A program made the translations under genes and the position numbers. Positions 23,309 through 32,948 of a stretch of DNA of 64,000 nucleotides are shown here, piece after piece. The stretch is from Microbacterium ulmi (lineage in GTDB: Bacteria > Actinomycetota > Actinomycetes > Actinomycetales > Microbacteriaceae): positions 803,152-867,151 of the forward strand of contig NZ_JAAOZF010000001.1 of NCBI RefSeq assembly GCF_011759705.1, given 5' to 3'. Each line of letters starts with the position of its first letter. Within the stretch, counting starts at the first letter, position 1. The notes below the pieces were generated by a model. That model made no database searches and was not told the origin of the DNA. It was given only the letters and a program-made list of their open reading frames with translations.

Positions 23309-25849
23309 TCAGCCGAGCGCCGTGAGCGTCAGCGTCGCTTCGTAGGCGCCGTCGACCACGTCGAGCGGCAGCCGCAGGTCGAGGTCCGCGCCGAGCAGCG
23401 CCGAGCCCCTCGTGTGACCGTCCTGCGCGTGGCCGAGCGTCGAGGAGACCGACAGGCCGTCACCGCCGAGGAACCCCGGCAGCACCGCCGCGCCGGCCGC
23501 CGCGCCGCCGCCGGATTCGCGCACCGTGGGCGTCCATCCGAGGTTCTTGCCCGAGAACGACTCGCCGCCGGAGGTGAAGTCGCCCACCTGCGCCGACACC
23601 GACCACTCCGGGGATGCCGCTCGCGTGTCGGTCACCCGGATCGGGTTGATCGAGCCGGATGCCGCCCAGTGGTCGCCCGCGTTCTCGGCGACGCCGAGAT
23701 CGACGATGCCGTTGGTGCCGTCGATGTTCCAGATGAACTCACCCGGACCCGACGCCTCGGGCACCTCGACGCGCAGCTGCTGCGCGTTCTCGTCGTCGGC
23801 GCACGCCCCCGCTCCCGGGTTGGCGGCGTTGTAGGCCTCGCTCCATTCCCGCAGCTCACCGGGGTAATCGGTGATGATGCCGTCGACGCCCAGCGCCGTG
23901 AGGTTCGCCCATGCGGACGCGGAGTTCTGCGTCCAGACGAACACCTTCAGTCCCGCCTCGTGAAGCGCGCGCAGCTCCTCGGGACCCGGTGCGCTCGACG
24001 GGTTGATCCCGATCTGGCCGTACTGCTTCACCAGGTCGACGACGCTCGCCGGCAGGCTCCCGCCGACCAGGAGCATGCCCGGAAGCTCCGGATACAGCCG
24101 GTTCAGCCGGTCCTCGATGTCGAAGTTGAAGCTCTGGGCGATGATCTTGCCGCGCACTCCGTACTGCTCGATGAGGTCGATCGTGGTCTGCAGGTACGGG
24201 TTGGGCCAGTCGCCCTTGTACTCGAGAAGGAGGTGGATGTCGGCATCCTGCAGCCAGTCGAGCACCTCCTCGAACGACGGCACCTTCGTGCCGACGAACT
24301 CGGGACCGTACCACGAGCCCGCGTCGAGCGTCTGCACGTAGTCCCACGTGACGTCGTGGATGCGGCCCGTCCCGTCGGTCGTGCGGTCGAGCGTGTCATC
24401 GTGCAGCAGCACTGGCACGCCGTCGGCCGTGTAGTCGATGTCGATCTCGAAGTAGTCCGCACCGGCCTGCTCCGCCCGCTCGATCGCCGGCATGGTGTTC
24501 TCGGGAGCACGCGACGAGTATCCGCGGTGGCCGATGATCACGCCGGTCTGTCCGGGGTTCACGGTGCCCGGGATGCACGGCAGCAGCTCGGGCTCGGGCA
24601 GCGGCTGGAGCTCGTAGACGGCGATGTCGTCGTACGACGCAGTCACCCCGTTCTGCGTGAAGCCCAGGATGCCGTCGGCGCTGCGGAGCAGCTGCGAGCC
24701 GTCGAGCACCTTCTGCCCGTCGAAGTACCACTCCGCGCGGTCGCCGTGCACGACGATGGCGACGCGGACGTCGCGACCCGTTCCCGCGTCGTACGGCGCC
24801 GTGCCCGTGAACGGCACGTACCACTGGCCGTCGATGTTCATCTGCGCGAACTCGACTCCGCTGCCCGTGCTGGTCGTCGTGCGCACCGCCGCCTGCTGCC
24901 ACGGCGCGGCGCCGTTCGGCTGGATGTCGAGCCCGAGCGCAAGCCAGCGGCTCGCGTTTGCGACGGCATCGAAGCGCACGGTGGCCTCGAAGCGGTAGTC
25001 GTCGAGGTGCGGCCCGAAGGTGATGCGCGCGATGTTGCCGCCCGAGCCGACGAGCCGTCCATCGGCCACGCGCCAGTCGCCCTCGACCGGGGCGAACCCT
25101 TCCGGCAGCGTGCCGCCTGAGAAGTCCTCGTCGAAGACGAGAGCCCCTTCGGGTGCGGGCGGGTCGATCTCCGTGATCGTGATCTCGTCGTACGAGACGG
25201 TCGAGCCGTCGACGACGAGGCCCTGGATGCCGGTCGCCGTGCGAGCGAGCTGATCGGTCTCGAATACCTTCGTGCCCTCCCAGTACCACTCGCCGTGCGA
25301 GCCCTGCACGACGACGGACACGTGCACGTCTGCGCCGACGCCCGCTGCGGCCGGGGCGGCGTGGGTGTCGGTCACGTCCCACGTGTTCTGGGCGGTCCGT
25401 CGAGCGAACTCGAGCCCGTTGCCCGCTGCGGTGTTCGCGCGCAGCGCGGCATGCTGCCACGGCACGGCGCCGTCCGGCTGCATGTCCAGAGCCAGCGCAT
25501 GCCAGCGCGAGTCGTTCTCGACGCTGTCGAAGCGGAGCGTCGCATCGAAGCGGTAGTTCTCGAGCGTCTCGCCGAACGTGATGCGCGCCGGGCTCCCCGC
25601 GTACGAGGCACCCGTGCCGAGCAGCCTGCCGTCCGCGACCCTCCATTCGCCTGCGACGGCGTTGAAGGTCGACGGAAGCTGACCGCTCGAGAAGTCCTCG
25701 TGGAGGATGACGCGATCGGCCTCCTCCGGTTCCGCCTGCGCCGGTCCCGCGGCGGCGAGGATGCCCCCGGCGGCCAGCAGAGCTGCCGTGGCGAGGCCCG
25801 CGATGACGCGGCGCCTCCGTGGTGGTGTCGTAGTGATGCTCATCCGCAT
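23309..25849 (-). CDS. Secreted glycerophosphodiester phosphodiesterase with concanavalin-like repeats and WxL-like tail
   Basis: 846 residues. The signal peptide has RRRR, a hydrophobic core and AQA. Two similar beta-sandwich (LamG/DUF1080-like) repeats of about 180 residues follow (VILHEDFSSGQLPSTFNAV..., LVFDEDFSGGTLPEGFAPV...). The GDPD domain is at about 430-690: VIIGHRGYSSRAPENT, FEIDIDYTADGVPVLLHDDTLDRTTDG, HLLLEYKGDW. The C-terminal 140 residues resemble a WxL domain (WSVSAQVGDF, LGWTP). An alternative ATG at 25843 has better ribosome-site spacing. It probably degrades glycerophosphodiesters or teichoic acid at the cell surface. Confidence 0.9.
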   Translation of the reverse strand: MRMSITTTPPRRRRVIAGLATAALLAAGGILAAAGPAQAEPEEADRVILHEDFSSGQLPSTFNAVAGEWRVADGRLLGTGASYAGSPARITFGETLENYRFDATLRFDSVENDSRWHALALDMQPDGAVPWQHAALRANTAAGNGLEFARRTAQNTWDVTDTHAAPAAAGVGADVHVSVVVQGSHGEWYWEGTKVFETDQLARTATGIQGLVVDGSTVSYDEITITEIDPPAPEGALVFDEDFSGGTLPEGFAPVEGDWRVADGRLVGSGGNIARITFGPHLDDYRFEATVRFDAVANASRWLALGLDIQPNGAAPWQQAAVRTTTSTGSGVEFAQMNIDGQWYVPFTGTAPYDAGTGRDVRVAIVVHGDRAEWYFDGQKVLDGSQLLRSADGILGFTQNGVTASYDDIAVYELQPLPEPELLPCIPGTVNPGQTGVIIGHRGYSSRAPENTMPAIERAEQAGADYFEIDIDYTADGVPVLLHDDTLDRTTDGTGRIHDVTWDYVQTLDAGSWYGPEFVGTKVPSFEEVLDWLQDADIHLLLEYKGDWPNPYLQTTIDLIEQYGVRGKIIAQSFNFDIEDRLNRLYPELPGMLLVGGSLPASVVDLVKQYGQIGINPSSAPGPEELRALHEAGLKVFVWTQNSASAWANLTALGVDGIITDYPGELREWSEAYNAANPGAGACADDENAQQLRVEVPEASGPGEFIWNIDGTNGIVDLGVAENAGDHWAASGSINPIRVTDTRAASPEWSVSAQVGDFTSGGESFSGKNLGWTPTVRESGGGAAAGAAVLPGFLGGDGLSVSSTLGHAQDGHTRGSALLGADLDLRLPLDVVDGAYEATLTLTALG

Positions 25850-26033
25850 TCGTCCTTCCCGATGGGTGGCGCGCGACGGGGATTCCGGCGGCCTGCGCCA
25901 GTGAACCGGCGCGGGCTTACGGACGGCTCGCGAGGAGGACAGCGGAGAGCGAGCATGCCGTGAAACGTCGGTGATCAGGGCCGACCATTGCGCCCAACGG
26001 TCGGCGGCGGACGACGAGCGAGCCCGCGGCGGC

Positions 26034-27011
26034 TCAGAGGCGATGCCGCACGGCATCCCCGTCGCGCATCGTGTGCCCGCCCGCGGTGTTGACGACCGAG
26101 AACGCGACGGCACTGGCCACATAGCGGTCGTCGCTGTACTCGAAGGCGCGGCCGTCCGCCGCGCGCGCCGTGCGGATCACCTGCAGGAGCGGCGCCGTGC
26201 GAGGCAGCCGCAGCAGCCTGCTGTCGAGCGAGCCCGCGCTGACGGCCTGGATGCGGTGCTCGGCATGGGCGAGCCAGACGCCGTGCTTGTCCTCGACGAC
26301 CTCCATGATCGAACGCACGTCGAGCGGCAGCTCCTCGATGATCGCCGCGAGCCATTCCGGGAACGTCGTGCGCTTGACCATGACGGGTCTCTCGCCGAGC
26401 GCCCGCACCCGGACGATGCGCAGGACGGGATCGAGCCGGTGCAGGCCGAGCTCGCGGGCCTCCAGACTCGTCGCGCGACCGCGTGAGAGCCTCACCGTCC
26501 TGCCGGTCGGCTCCAGCCCCGCCGCGAGCGCCCACTGGCCGAAGGAGCGGAGCACGCTGAGGCTCTGGGGCCTTGTCGGCTCGTGCGCGTACCAGCGAGC
26601 GCCTCGCTGCGACAGCAGCATCCGCTCGCTCTCCAGCTCCTCCAGAGCCTGGCGCACGGTGCTGCGCGCGACGCCGAACTCGCGCGCGAGGGCCGTCTCG
26701 CTCGGCAGCGCGGTGTCGACGGGATAGCGGCCGTCCGTGATCCGAGCCTCGATCTCATTCGCAAGACGACGGAATCGCGGCGGTCCGACGGCGTTCGGCC
26801 GGTCGCGACCGCTCGCTGCGGCGGCGGGAAGTCGACTCGTCAGTGTCGTCACGCGATCGCGTCGCGATGGAACGCGGGCGTCGGAGACCGCCGTCCCCGT
26901 TCCAGGCGGAGACGACCGGCTGGTCCGTGCTGGGCTGACGGCGGGCGCCTCGCCCGACCTCGTCGCGCGACCGTGCTCCCCCTGCGGAGCGGAGGCATCC
27001 GTCGCGGTCAC
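26034..27011 (-). CDS. GntR-family regulator with UTRA domain
   Basis: 325 residues. A disordered, Ala/Arg/Ser-rich N-terminus of about 75 residues precedes the winged helix (RFRRLANEIEARITDGRYPVDTALPSETALAREFGVARSTVRQALEELE) and a C-terminal UTRA ligand domain. The GTG at 27011 overlaps the DUF916 stop (GTGA), so translation is coupled; an internal start would remove the extension. HutC/UTRA regulators usually sense sugars, amino acids or phosphonates. It lies between two surface-protein genes, an unusual position for a regulator. Confidence 0.88.
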   Translation of the reverse strand: MTATDASAPQGEHGRATRSGEAPAVSPARTSRSSPPGTGTAVSDARVPSRRDRVTTLTSRLPAAAASGRDRPNAVGPPRFRRLANEIEARITDGRYPVDTALPSETALAREFGVARSTVRQALEELESERMLLSQRGARWYAHEPTRPQSLSVLRSFGQWALAAGLEPTGRTVRLSRGRATSLEARELGLHRLDPVLRIVRVRALGERPVMVKRTTFPEWLAAIIEELPLDVRSIMEVVEDKHGVWLAHAEHRIQAVSAGSLDSRLLRLPRTAPLLQVIRTARAADGRAFEYSDDRYVASAVAFSVVNTAGGHTMRDGDAVRHRL

Positions 27012-28081
27012 GACACGACGGCCGCGTCCGTCCGCTCGCGATCGTTCAGCGCCGCGGCGACGGCGGCCTCGATTCGGGCGGCCTCACCGCGGCGACGGCG
27101 ACGGCGCGCGCGCAGCCAGGCCGTCATCCCGGCCGCGATGAGCACGACCAGCACGAGGAGCGTCCACGGCACGGCCCACACCGTCGCGGCCGCGTGGACC
27201 GCGTCAAGCGCCGGAAGGCCGTCAGCCGACGCGACGGCGACGACCTCCGGAGTGGCGGCGACGTCGGCGGTCAGCAGGAACGCCGGGACGACACCGGGCA
27301 CCGCCACCTCGATCGTCCACGTGTCTCCCGGGAGCAGTTCCGGGATCGCCGCGAGCTCCTGCGCCGTCGCGGGGAAGAGCCCGAACGGGCCGCTCAGCGT
27401 CACGGCGGCGCCCGCGGCGAGCCGGGCGTTCCCGGCGTTGTGCACCGTGAAGGTCGCCGTCGCCACCCCCACGTCGAAGGGGCTGAGGGCTCCGTCGTAC
27501 GTCAATCCCGCGTTCTCGATGAGCAGGCGCGGCGCAAGCTCGCCTCCGACGCGCAGGTGCACGCGGATGCCGAGGCGACGGTCGACCGTGATGCCCTGCG
27601 CCGCGCCTGCGTGGCGCAGCGAGGTCACGACGCCGCCGGCGTAGTCACCCGGAGGCACGTCGGCCGGCACGGCGACCGTGAACCCGACGTCCCTCGACTC
27701 GCCGGGCTCGATCACGACGTCCGCCGCGCCGAGGGTGATCCACGACCCGACGCCCGTCGAGGTCTCACTGCGAGGCAGCAGATCGAGCTCGCCGCTCGTC
27801 GTCGTGAAGCCGTCCGCGGCATAGAGGTCGAGCGAGAGCGGTGCATCGCTGTGATTGGTCACGGTGATGGCGTCTTGGAGCGACTGGCCGCCCTCGAGCT
27901 GGTACGCGTAGTTGCGCCGCTCGGAGCCGTGCTCGTTGTCGGCTGCGCGTACGCCCCACGTCACGTTGCCCGTGTCAGCTGCCACGCCGATGCCGGGAAG
28001 GACCGCGAGCGCGAGCCCGAGGAGGACCGCCGGCACGAGTCGAGGCGAGGTCGCCGGGCGGCGAGGGGCGCGGACGCGCAT
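27008..28081 (-). CDS. DUF916 (WxL-interacting) surface protein
   Basis: 357 residues. It has a signal peptide (about 1-34), a DUF916 domain (TWGVRAADNEHGSERRNYAY, ITVTNHSDAPLSLDLYAADGF, VAVPADVPPGDYAGGVV), a second beta-domain (about 190-290), then a membrane helix (TVWAVPWTLLVLVVLIAAGM) and a basic cytoplasmic tail. DUF916 proteins bind peptidoglycan and WxL proteins. AAGGAG lies 7 bases before the ATG. The probable WxL partner is the GDPD protein encoded two genes downstream. It is the first gene of a three-gene unit. Confidence 0.88.
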   Translation of the reverse strand: MRVRAPRRPATSPRLVPAVLLGLALAVLPGIGVAADTGNVTWGVRAADNEHGSERRNYAYQLEGGQSLQDAITVTNHSDAPLSLDLYAADGFTTTSGELDLLPRSETSTGVGSWITLGAADVVIEPGESRDVGFTVAVPADVPPGDYAGGVVTSLRHAGAAQGITVDRRLGIRVHLRVGGELAPRLLIENAGLTYDGALSPFDVGVATATFTVHNAGNARLAAGAAVTLSGPFGLFPATAQELAAIPELLPGDTWTIEVAVPGVVPAFLLTADVAATPEVVAVASADGLPALDAVHAAATVWAVPWTLLVLVVLIAAGMTAWLRARRRRRRGEAARIEAAVAAALNDRERTDAAVVS

Positions 28082-28315
28082 GGGATGCTCCTTGCGGTAT
28101 GACGAGGCGACGGCGAGCCATCGTGACAGCGCCGGGTGGCCACGGAGTGAACACGGGGTGCCGGTGCGGGCATCCTTCGGTTTACCGCCCTTTGGCGCGT
28201 CGTATCTCCCGGGGGGATCTCTCGCGGCACGCCCCGCAAGGATGCCGCCGCCGGCATGTTCCGCACGCAATCCCACCGAGGAGCTCTTCGACATCGCTCG
28301 GGGGCGTATCGGCGG

Positions 28316-28753
28316 TCAGCTCTTGCCGAGCTCCTCGGCGAACATCACGATGATGCCGCTGGGACCGCGGACGTACGTGAGCTTGTACACGTCCTCGTAG
28401 TCGGCGACGCCGCGCAGCGGCAGGCAGCCGTGTCGCGCCGCGATCTCCAGGGCCTCGTCGATGTCGTCGACCGAGAAGGCGACCCGGTGCATCCCGATCT
28501 CGTTGGGACGCGTAGGGTCCGTCTCGATCGCTTCGGGGTGGATGTACTCGAAGAGCTCGAGGCGACCCTGGCCGTCCGGCGTCTGGAGCATCGCGATCCT
28601 GGCGTGGTTGCCGTCGAGGCCTACGGCCGTGTCGGCCCATTCGCCGCTGACCGTGTCACGGCCGATGACAGTGAGACCGAGGTCGGTGAAGAAGGCGATC
28701 GTGGCTTCGAGGTCGCGGACGGCGATGCCGACGTTGTCGAGCTTGATGGCCAT
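28316..28753 (-). CDS. VOC-family protein (glyoxalase/methylmalonyl-CoA-epimerase-like)
   Basis: 145-residue vicinal-oxygen-chelate protein with two beta-alpha-beta-beta-beta modules: LDNVGIAVRDLEATIAFFTDLGL, and MHRVAFSVDDIDEALEIAARHGC. Possible metal ligands are His in MHRVAF and Glu in RLELFEY; the usual first-module His is replaced by Asn (DNVGIAV). The family includes glyoxalases, epimerases and antibiotic-binding proteins. It is encoded alone, with 165 bases between it and the divergent CMD-like gene. Function unknown. Confidence 0.87.
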   Translation of the reverse strand: MAIKLDNVGIAVRDLEATIAFFTDLGLTVIGRDTVSGEWADTAVGLDGNHARIAMLQTPDGQGRLELFEYIHPEAIETDPTRPNEIGMHRVAFSVDDIDEALEIAARHGCLPLRGVADYEDVYKLTYVRGPSGIIVMFAEELGKS

Positions 28754-28918
28754 GGGCTCATGCTACCGACGCCACCTCCGCCGAGTGATGGCTCGTGACG
28801 AGCTCGACCGCCTCCGCCCCGAGCTCGAGACGTGCGTGGAGCCGGAAGACGACCAGGTCTCGGGCCAGTCGCGTGAACCGCCTGCCAGCCGTCGCCGCGC
28901 CGCTCCTAGACTCGAGTC

Positions 28919-29509
28919 GTGCCGCGCTACACCTCACCGCTTCCGTCGAACCTCACCGATGCCCAGCGCGTCGTGTACGACACGATCGCAGGCGGACCGC
29001 GCGCGAGCACGCCGCTCGTGCCCGTCGTCGACGACGACGGCAGACTCCTCGGGCCCTTCGGCCTCATGACGATCGTCCCTTCGATCGGCGACGCCGTGCA
29101 GGGCGTGGGCGCGGCGATCCGATTCCGCGGAACCCTCGCCGCGCTCGTTCGCGAGACGGCGATCCTCACCGTCGCGGCGCACTTCCGCTGCGACTTCGAG
29201 TGGTTCGCCCATCGTGCGGCGGGCGCGGACGCGGGGCTCGACGGCGATCAGCTCGAGGCGATCCGCACGGCCGCACCGGCGGATCTCCCGCCCGACGCGG
29301 CGCACGCGCGAGCCGTCGTGCAGGCGATCCTGCGCCGCGGGCGGCTCGACGATGCGGACTACGCGCGCGCCGTCGAAGCGTTCGGCGAGACGGGACTTGC
29401 GGAGCTCGTGTGGCTCAGCGGCTATTACTCGATGCTCGCGATGGCGCTAGGGACGTTCGACCCTGCCGTTCCCGACGTGGTGCAGGGTCAGTTCGACGGC
29501 TCGCCGTGA
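28919..29509 (+). CDS. Carboxymuconolactone-decarboxylase/AhpD-like protein
   Basis: 196-residue AhpD-like helical protein. The active-site region reads VRETAILTVAAHFRCDFEWFAH, with Cys and His six residues apart (CxxxxxxH) instead of the CxxC of AhpD peroxidases. The GTG start is leaderless: TAGACT lies 6 bases upstream. It is convergent with the aromatic operon. CMD-like proteins act in aromatic ring degradation or in thiol stress; the adjacent locus makes a catabolic role plausible. Confidence 0.87.
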   Translation: MPRYTSPLPSNLTDAQRVVYDTIAGGPRASTPLVPVVDDDGRLLGPFGLMTIVPSIGDAVQGVGAAIRFRGTLAALVRETAILTVAAHFRCDFEWFAHRAAGADAGLDGDQLEAIRTAAPADLPPDAAHARAVVQAILRRGRLDDADYARAVEAFGETGLAELVWLSGYYSMLAMALGTFDPAVPDVVQGQFDGSP

Positions 29510-29521
29510 GCGAGTCGGCCG

Positions 29522-31051
29522 CTACGCGGCGACCGCGATCTCGCCCCACAGCGACGCCAGCGATTCCTCCAGAGACTCGGCTCCTGCACCCGCGGTGGCG
29601 ACGTAGCCGTCGGGGCGTACGAGCACCCAATCCGCTCCAGATGCCGCGAGCCAGTCGGTGAACCGGCGGTCGGCCTCCACGAGATCCCCCTCTGACGGCG
29701 CAGACCCCCTGGGGCGGATGACGGCCGTCGCGGCGCCCAGCCGTCGCAGCGCGGCGGCGACGTCGGCCCCCACGTCGATGGCCGCGGGTGAGAGCAGCGC
29801 GAAACGGAAGCCGAGCACGTCGTCGAGCAGACGACCATCCCGGTTCGCGATGCGCGGCTGCACCGCGATCGTCCCCGCGAGCGGATGATCGCCGACGAAG
29901 GCCGTGACTGCCGGCTGGAAGGGTGGTGGCGTCTCGATCTGCGCCGCCAGCACCCGGTCGCGTGCAGCAGCCTTCACGGGATCGGTCTCGCACACGAGGA
30001 GTCCGACCTCCATCGACTGACGGATGAACGCGAGGACGTGCGGGCGGCGGCTGCGGGTGTATGCGTCGAGAAACGCGACCGGTGCCGAGCCGCGCAGCAC
30101 GAGATCGAGCATCCAGGCGAGGGTCGCGGCATCCCTCATCCCGCTCACCATCCCCTGCCCCATGAACGGAGGCATGAGATGCGCGGCATCCCCCGCCAGC
30201 ATCACGCGCCCTGAGCGGAACGTGTCGGCGACGAGCGAGCGGAACGTATAGGCGGCGGATCGCAGCAGATCGGCCGTCGAGGGATCGACCCAGCGGCTCA
30301 GCGTGGGCCACACCGCCTCGGGAGCGGCAGCCTGGACGGGATCGGCGCCGGGCGAGAGCATGAACTCCCAGCGGTAGTGCCGACCGCCGAGCCACGCCAT
30401 GTGCCGCGGCTGCGCAGGATCGAGCACCTGCCCCGTATCGGGCACATCGGGAAGCGACCGTCCCTCGTGCACCTCGACGTCGTTGACGACCCACGTCGCC
30501 TCGAATCCGAGGTCCTCCTCGCCGATCCCGAGCGCGCGACGGACAAAGCTGTTCGCCCCGTCTGCGCCGATCGCGAACGTCGCGCGCACCGTCTCGGTCC
30601 CTGGGGAGCCGGGCGCGCCGACTGTCAGCACGACCTCCTGGGCCGTGCTCTCGATTGTCCTGACCTCGACACCCTGGCGGATTCGGACACCCGGCGTCGA
30701 TGTGGCGGCCCGATCGAAGATGCCCTCGATGTCGGGCTGGAAGAAGTGATATGACGCCTCCCACCCCGTCGGCGTCCGCCAGCCGCGCGGCAGGTCGGAA
30801 AGGACCGAGAGGTCGGCGCGCAGCAGCAGGTACTCGCGCGCAGGGACGATCGCCTCGTGGACGGCGTCAGCGATCCCCATGGCCTGCAGGATCCGCATGG
30901 CCTCGTGGTCGAGGTGACACGCCCGCGGCAGGGGGTAGAGCTCCGGCTGCCGGTCGAACGCGACAACGCGCCACCCGAGCCGGCCGAGAAGGATCGCGAG
31001 CGACTGCCCGACGGGGCCGTAGCCGACGATCGCGACATCGGCGTCGGTCAT
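29522..31051 (-). CDS. FAD-dependent aromatic monooxygenase 1 (MhpA-like)
   Basis: 509-residue class A flavoprotein hydroxylase. The FAD dinucleotide motif is VAIVGYGPVGQSLA near residue 6, the DG motif is GADGANSFVR and the second FAD motif GDAAHLMPPFMGQGM. The C-terminal thioredoxin-like domain is typical of 3-(3-hydroxyphenyl)propionate and phenol hydroxylases. It uses NAD(P)H and O2 to hydroxylate a phenolic ring, preparing it for extradiol cleavage. It overlaps the FAH gene by 4 bp and is last in the leftward operon. Confidence 0.92.
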   Translation of the reverse strand: MTDADVAIVGYGPVGQSLAILLGRLGWRVVAFDRQPELYPLPRACHLDHEAMRILQAMGIADAVHEAIVPAREYLLLRADLSVLSDLPRGWRTPTGWEASYHFFQPDIEGIFDRAATSTPGVRIRQGVEVRTIESTAQEVVLTVGAPGSPGTETVRATFAIGADGANSFVRRALGIGEEDLGFEATWVVNDVEVHEGRSLPDVPDTGQVLDPAQPRHMAWLGGRHYRWEFMLSPGADPVQAAAPEAVWPTLSRWVDPSTADLLRSAAYTFRSLVADTFRSGRVMLAGDAAHLMPPFMGQGMVSGMRDAATLAWMLDLVLRGSAPVAFLDAYTRSRRPHVLAFIRQSMEVGLLVCETDPVKAAARDRVLAAQIETPPPFQPAVTAFVGDHPLAGTIAVQPRIANRDGRLLDDVLGFRFALLSPAAIDVGADVAAALRRLGAATAVIRPRGSAPSEGDLVEADRRFTDWLAASGADWVLVRPDGYVATAGAGAESLEESLASLWGEIAVAA

Positions 31052-31977
31052 CGCTCGCTCCGGTAGGAGACCGGCTCGTGCGCAGCGACGATCGTCGAGC
31101 GCAGGCTCCCGAGGCCCTCGATCGACGCGACGACTTCGTCGCCCGGCTTCAGAAATGGGAACCGGTCGACGCCGTAGGTCTGACTGAGCTCGTTGATGCA
31201 GCCCGTGCCGCACGTGCCAGAGCCGATGACGTCGCCCGCGCGCACCTCCGTGCCGCGACTGGCATACGCCACCATCTCGCCGAACGAGTAGTGGACGTCC
31301 GACCAGTTCGCGCGCGAGTACTCGACGCCGTTGACGCTGCACGTCATGGTGCGATCGAAGCCGGTCGTCGTGCGATACGTCTCGAGCTCGTCCTTGGTCA
31401 CGAGCCAGGGTCCGAGCGAGGTCGCCGTGTCCTTGCCCTTCACGGGACCCATCGACAGCAGCATCTCCTTGCGCTGCACGTCTCGGCCGCTCCAGTCGTT
31501 GAGCACGGCGTACGCGATGACGCAGTCCTCGCCCTCCTCGGGGGTGAGGTCGCTTCCGCCCTTTCCGAGGATCGCGGCGACCTCGAGCTCGAAGTCGAAC
31601 CGCTCAGCCGTCGGCGTCATCGGCACATCGCCGTCGCCGCGGAAGGCGTACGGGTTCGAGAAGTAGAACACCGGGAGCTCGTACCAGAGCGGATCCATCT
31701 CGAGTCCGCGCCAGGCGCGGCCGGCCTTGACGTGCTGCTCGAACGCGTAGAAGTCGCGGAAGGTCGGGGGCGTCGCGATCGGCGAAAGCGCCGCCGTCCG
31801 CTCGGCACGGATGGCAGCTCCGCAGCGCAGCGCCTCGTCGCCTGCCGAGAGCAGCGCGTCCTCACCCTGCTGCACGAGCGGAAGCAGGTCGTCGTATCCG
31901 GGGATGACGCGGTGCACGTCGCCGTCGACGACGCCGATCCCCACGCCGTCGTCCCCGATGAATCGAACGAACTTCAT
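31048..31977 (-). CDS. Fumarylacetoacetate-hydrolase-family enzyme 1
   Basis: 309-residue FAH-fold enzyme. Metal and catalytic segments are visible: FDFELEVAAILGKGGSDL, YAVLNDWSGRDVQ, KGKDTATSLGPWLV and GDVIGSGTCGTGC. The family hydrolyses C-C bonds in beta-diketones or hydrates or decarboxylates ring-cleavage products. FAHs of this length, close to fumarylacetoacetase, cleave fumaroylacetoacetate-like chains. It overlaps the monooxygenase gene by 4 bp and follows the dioxygenase gene with a 16-base gap. Confidence 0.9.
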   Translation of the reverse strand: MKFVRFIGDDGVGIGVVDGDVHRVIPGYDDLLPLVQQGEDALLSAGDEALRCGAAIRAERTAALSPIATPPTFRDFYAFEQHVKAGRAWRGLEMDPLWYELPVFYFSNPYAFRGDGDVPMTPTAERFDFELEVAAILGKGGSDLTPEEGEDCVIAYAVLNDWSGRDVQRKEMLLSMGPVKGKDTATSLGPWLVTKDELETYRTTTGFDRTMTCSVNGVEYSRANWSDVHYSFGEMVAYASRGTEVRAGDVIGSGTCGTGCINELSQTYGVDRFPFLKPGDEVVASIEGLGSLRSTIVAAHEPVSYRSER

Positions 31978-31993
31978 GTACTGGCTCCTTGTC

Positions 31994-32881
31994 TCAGCGC
32001 TTCGTCGTCGGCGCGATACCGTGATCGCGGAATCCCTGGGCCAGGAACCCCGTCGTCGTGCTCCACTCGTTCCACCACACGGCCCCGTCCTCCCACTCGA
32101 CCGGCGGGCGGTCGTCGTCGAAGATGTGCTCCATGTCGGTGTAGAGCTCGACGACGGCGCCCGTGTGCTCGACGTAATAGCAGGCGACGTTCTGGCCGGC
32201 GCCGTGGCGGACGGGCGACTGCAGCAGTTCGCGGCCCCGCGCATGCAGGCGGTCGCCGAGCTTCACGAGGTCCACGACGGACTGTGTCTCCCACGCGTGG
32301 TGGTGGAGCGTTCCGCGACCCTGGAGCAGCGCGATGCCGTGGTGCTCGTCGTTGCAGCGCAGGAAGTATCCGCGCGAGCCGCCCGTGCCGATCACGTCGG
32401 ACACGCGGAAGTCGAGCACGCGCGTCAGGAACTCGACCATGCCCCGGTGGTCCCGCGGATGGTAGTTGAAGTGCCCGTACCGCTTCGGCCCGAAGCCCGT
32501 CGGCTGCACGGGGCCGAGGCCCGTGCGAAGGAGCACCTCGTACGCGAAACCCTCCGGTCCCACGAAGCTGAAACCGTCCTCGGCACCCTCGGTCGCTGGG
32601 CGATCGCCGATGATCGCGAGCCCCTCGGACTCGACGCGTCGCCGTACCTCGCACAGGGCGTCGCCGCTCGGCGCGATGAGGCCCAGGAGGTCGATGCTGT
32701 CCTCGCCGCCGGCGACATAGGTCAGCTCAGGCCGAGAGCCCGCCGCCGCGAGGTGCACGCGATCGCCCGTCCGGCCGACCTCGTGCAGTCCGAGGATCTC
32801 GACCTGCTCTCGCACGGACGCCTCGATGTCGGTCGTACGGATCGTCACCGGACCCATCTCGGAGATCACTCCCCAGGCCAC
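31994..32881 (-). CDS. Extradiol ring-cleavage dioxygenase 1 (type I, VOC fold)
   Basis: 295-residue two-domain VOC dioxygenase. The Fe ligands H-H-E are visible in the C-terminal domain: His in YGHFNYHP, His in LHHHAWET and Glu in VVELYTDM. The GTG at 32881 (VAWGVISEMGP) aligns with the start of the paralogue at 43524. The frame continues upstream but that segment is Arg/Pro-rich. It opens catechol-type rings next to the hydroxyl pair. Its position between two FAH genes fits a meta-cleavage route. Confidence 0.9.
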   Translation of the reverse strand: MAWGVISEMGPVTIRTTDIEASVREQVEILGLHEVGRTGDRVHLAAAGSRPELTYVAGGEDSIDLLGLIAPSGDALCEVRRRVESEGLAIIGDRPATEGAEDGFSFVGPEGFAYEVLLRTGLGPVQPTGFGPKRYGHFNYHPRDHRGMVEFLTRVLDFRVSDVIGTGGSRGYFLRCNDEHHGIALLQGRGTLHHHAWETQSVVDLVKLGDRLHARGRELLQSPVRHGAGQNVACYYVEHTGAVVELYTDMEHIFDDDRPPVEWEDGAVWWNEWSTTTGFLAQGFRDHGIAPTTKR

Positions 32882-32948
32882 TGTCGTCTCGCTCTCTCGA
32901 GCCCGCACGCACGGGCATCGCTCGGGAACACGTTCGGGAACCGCACGG

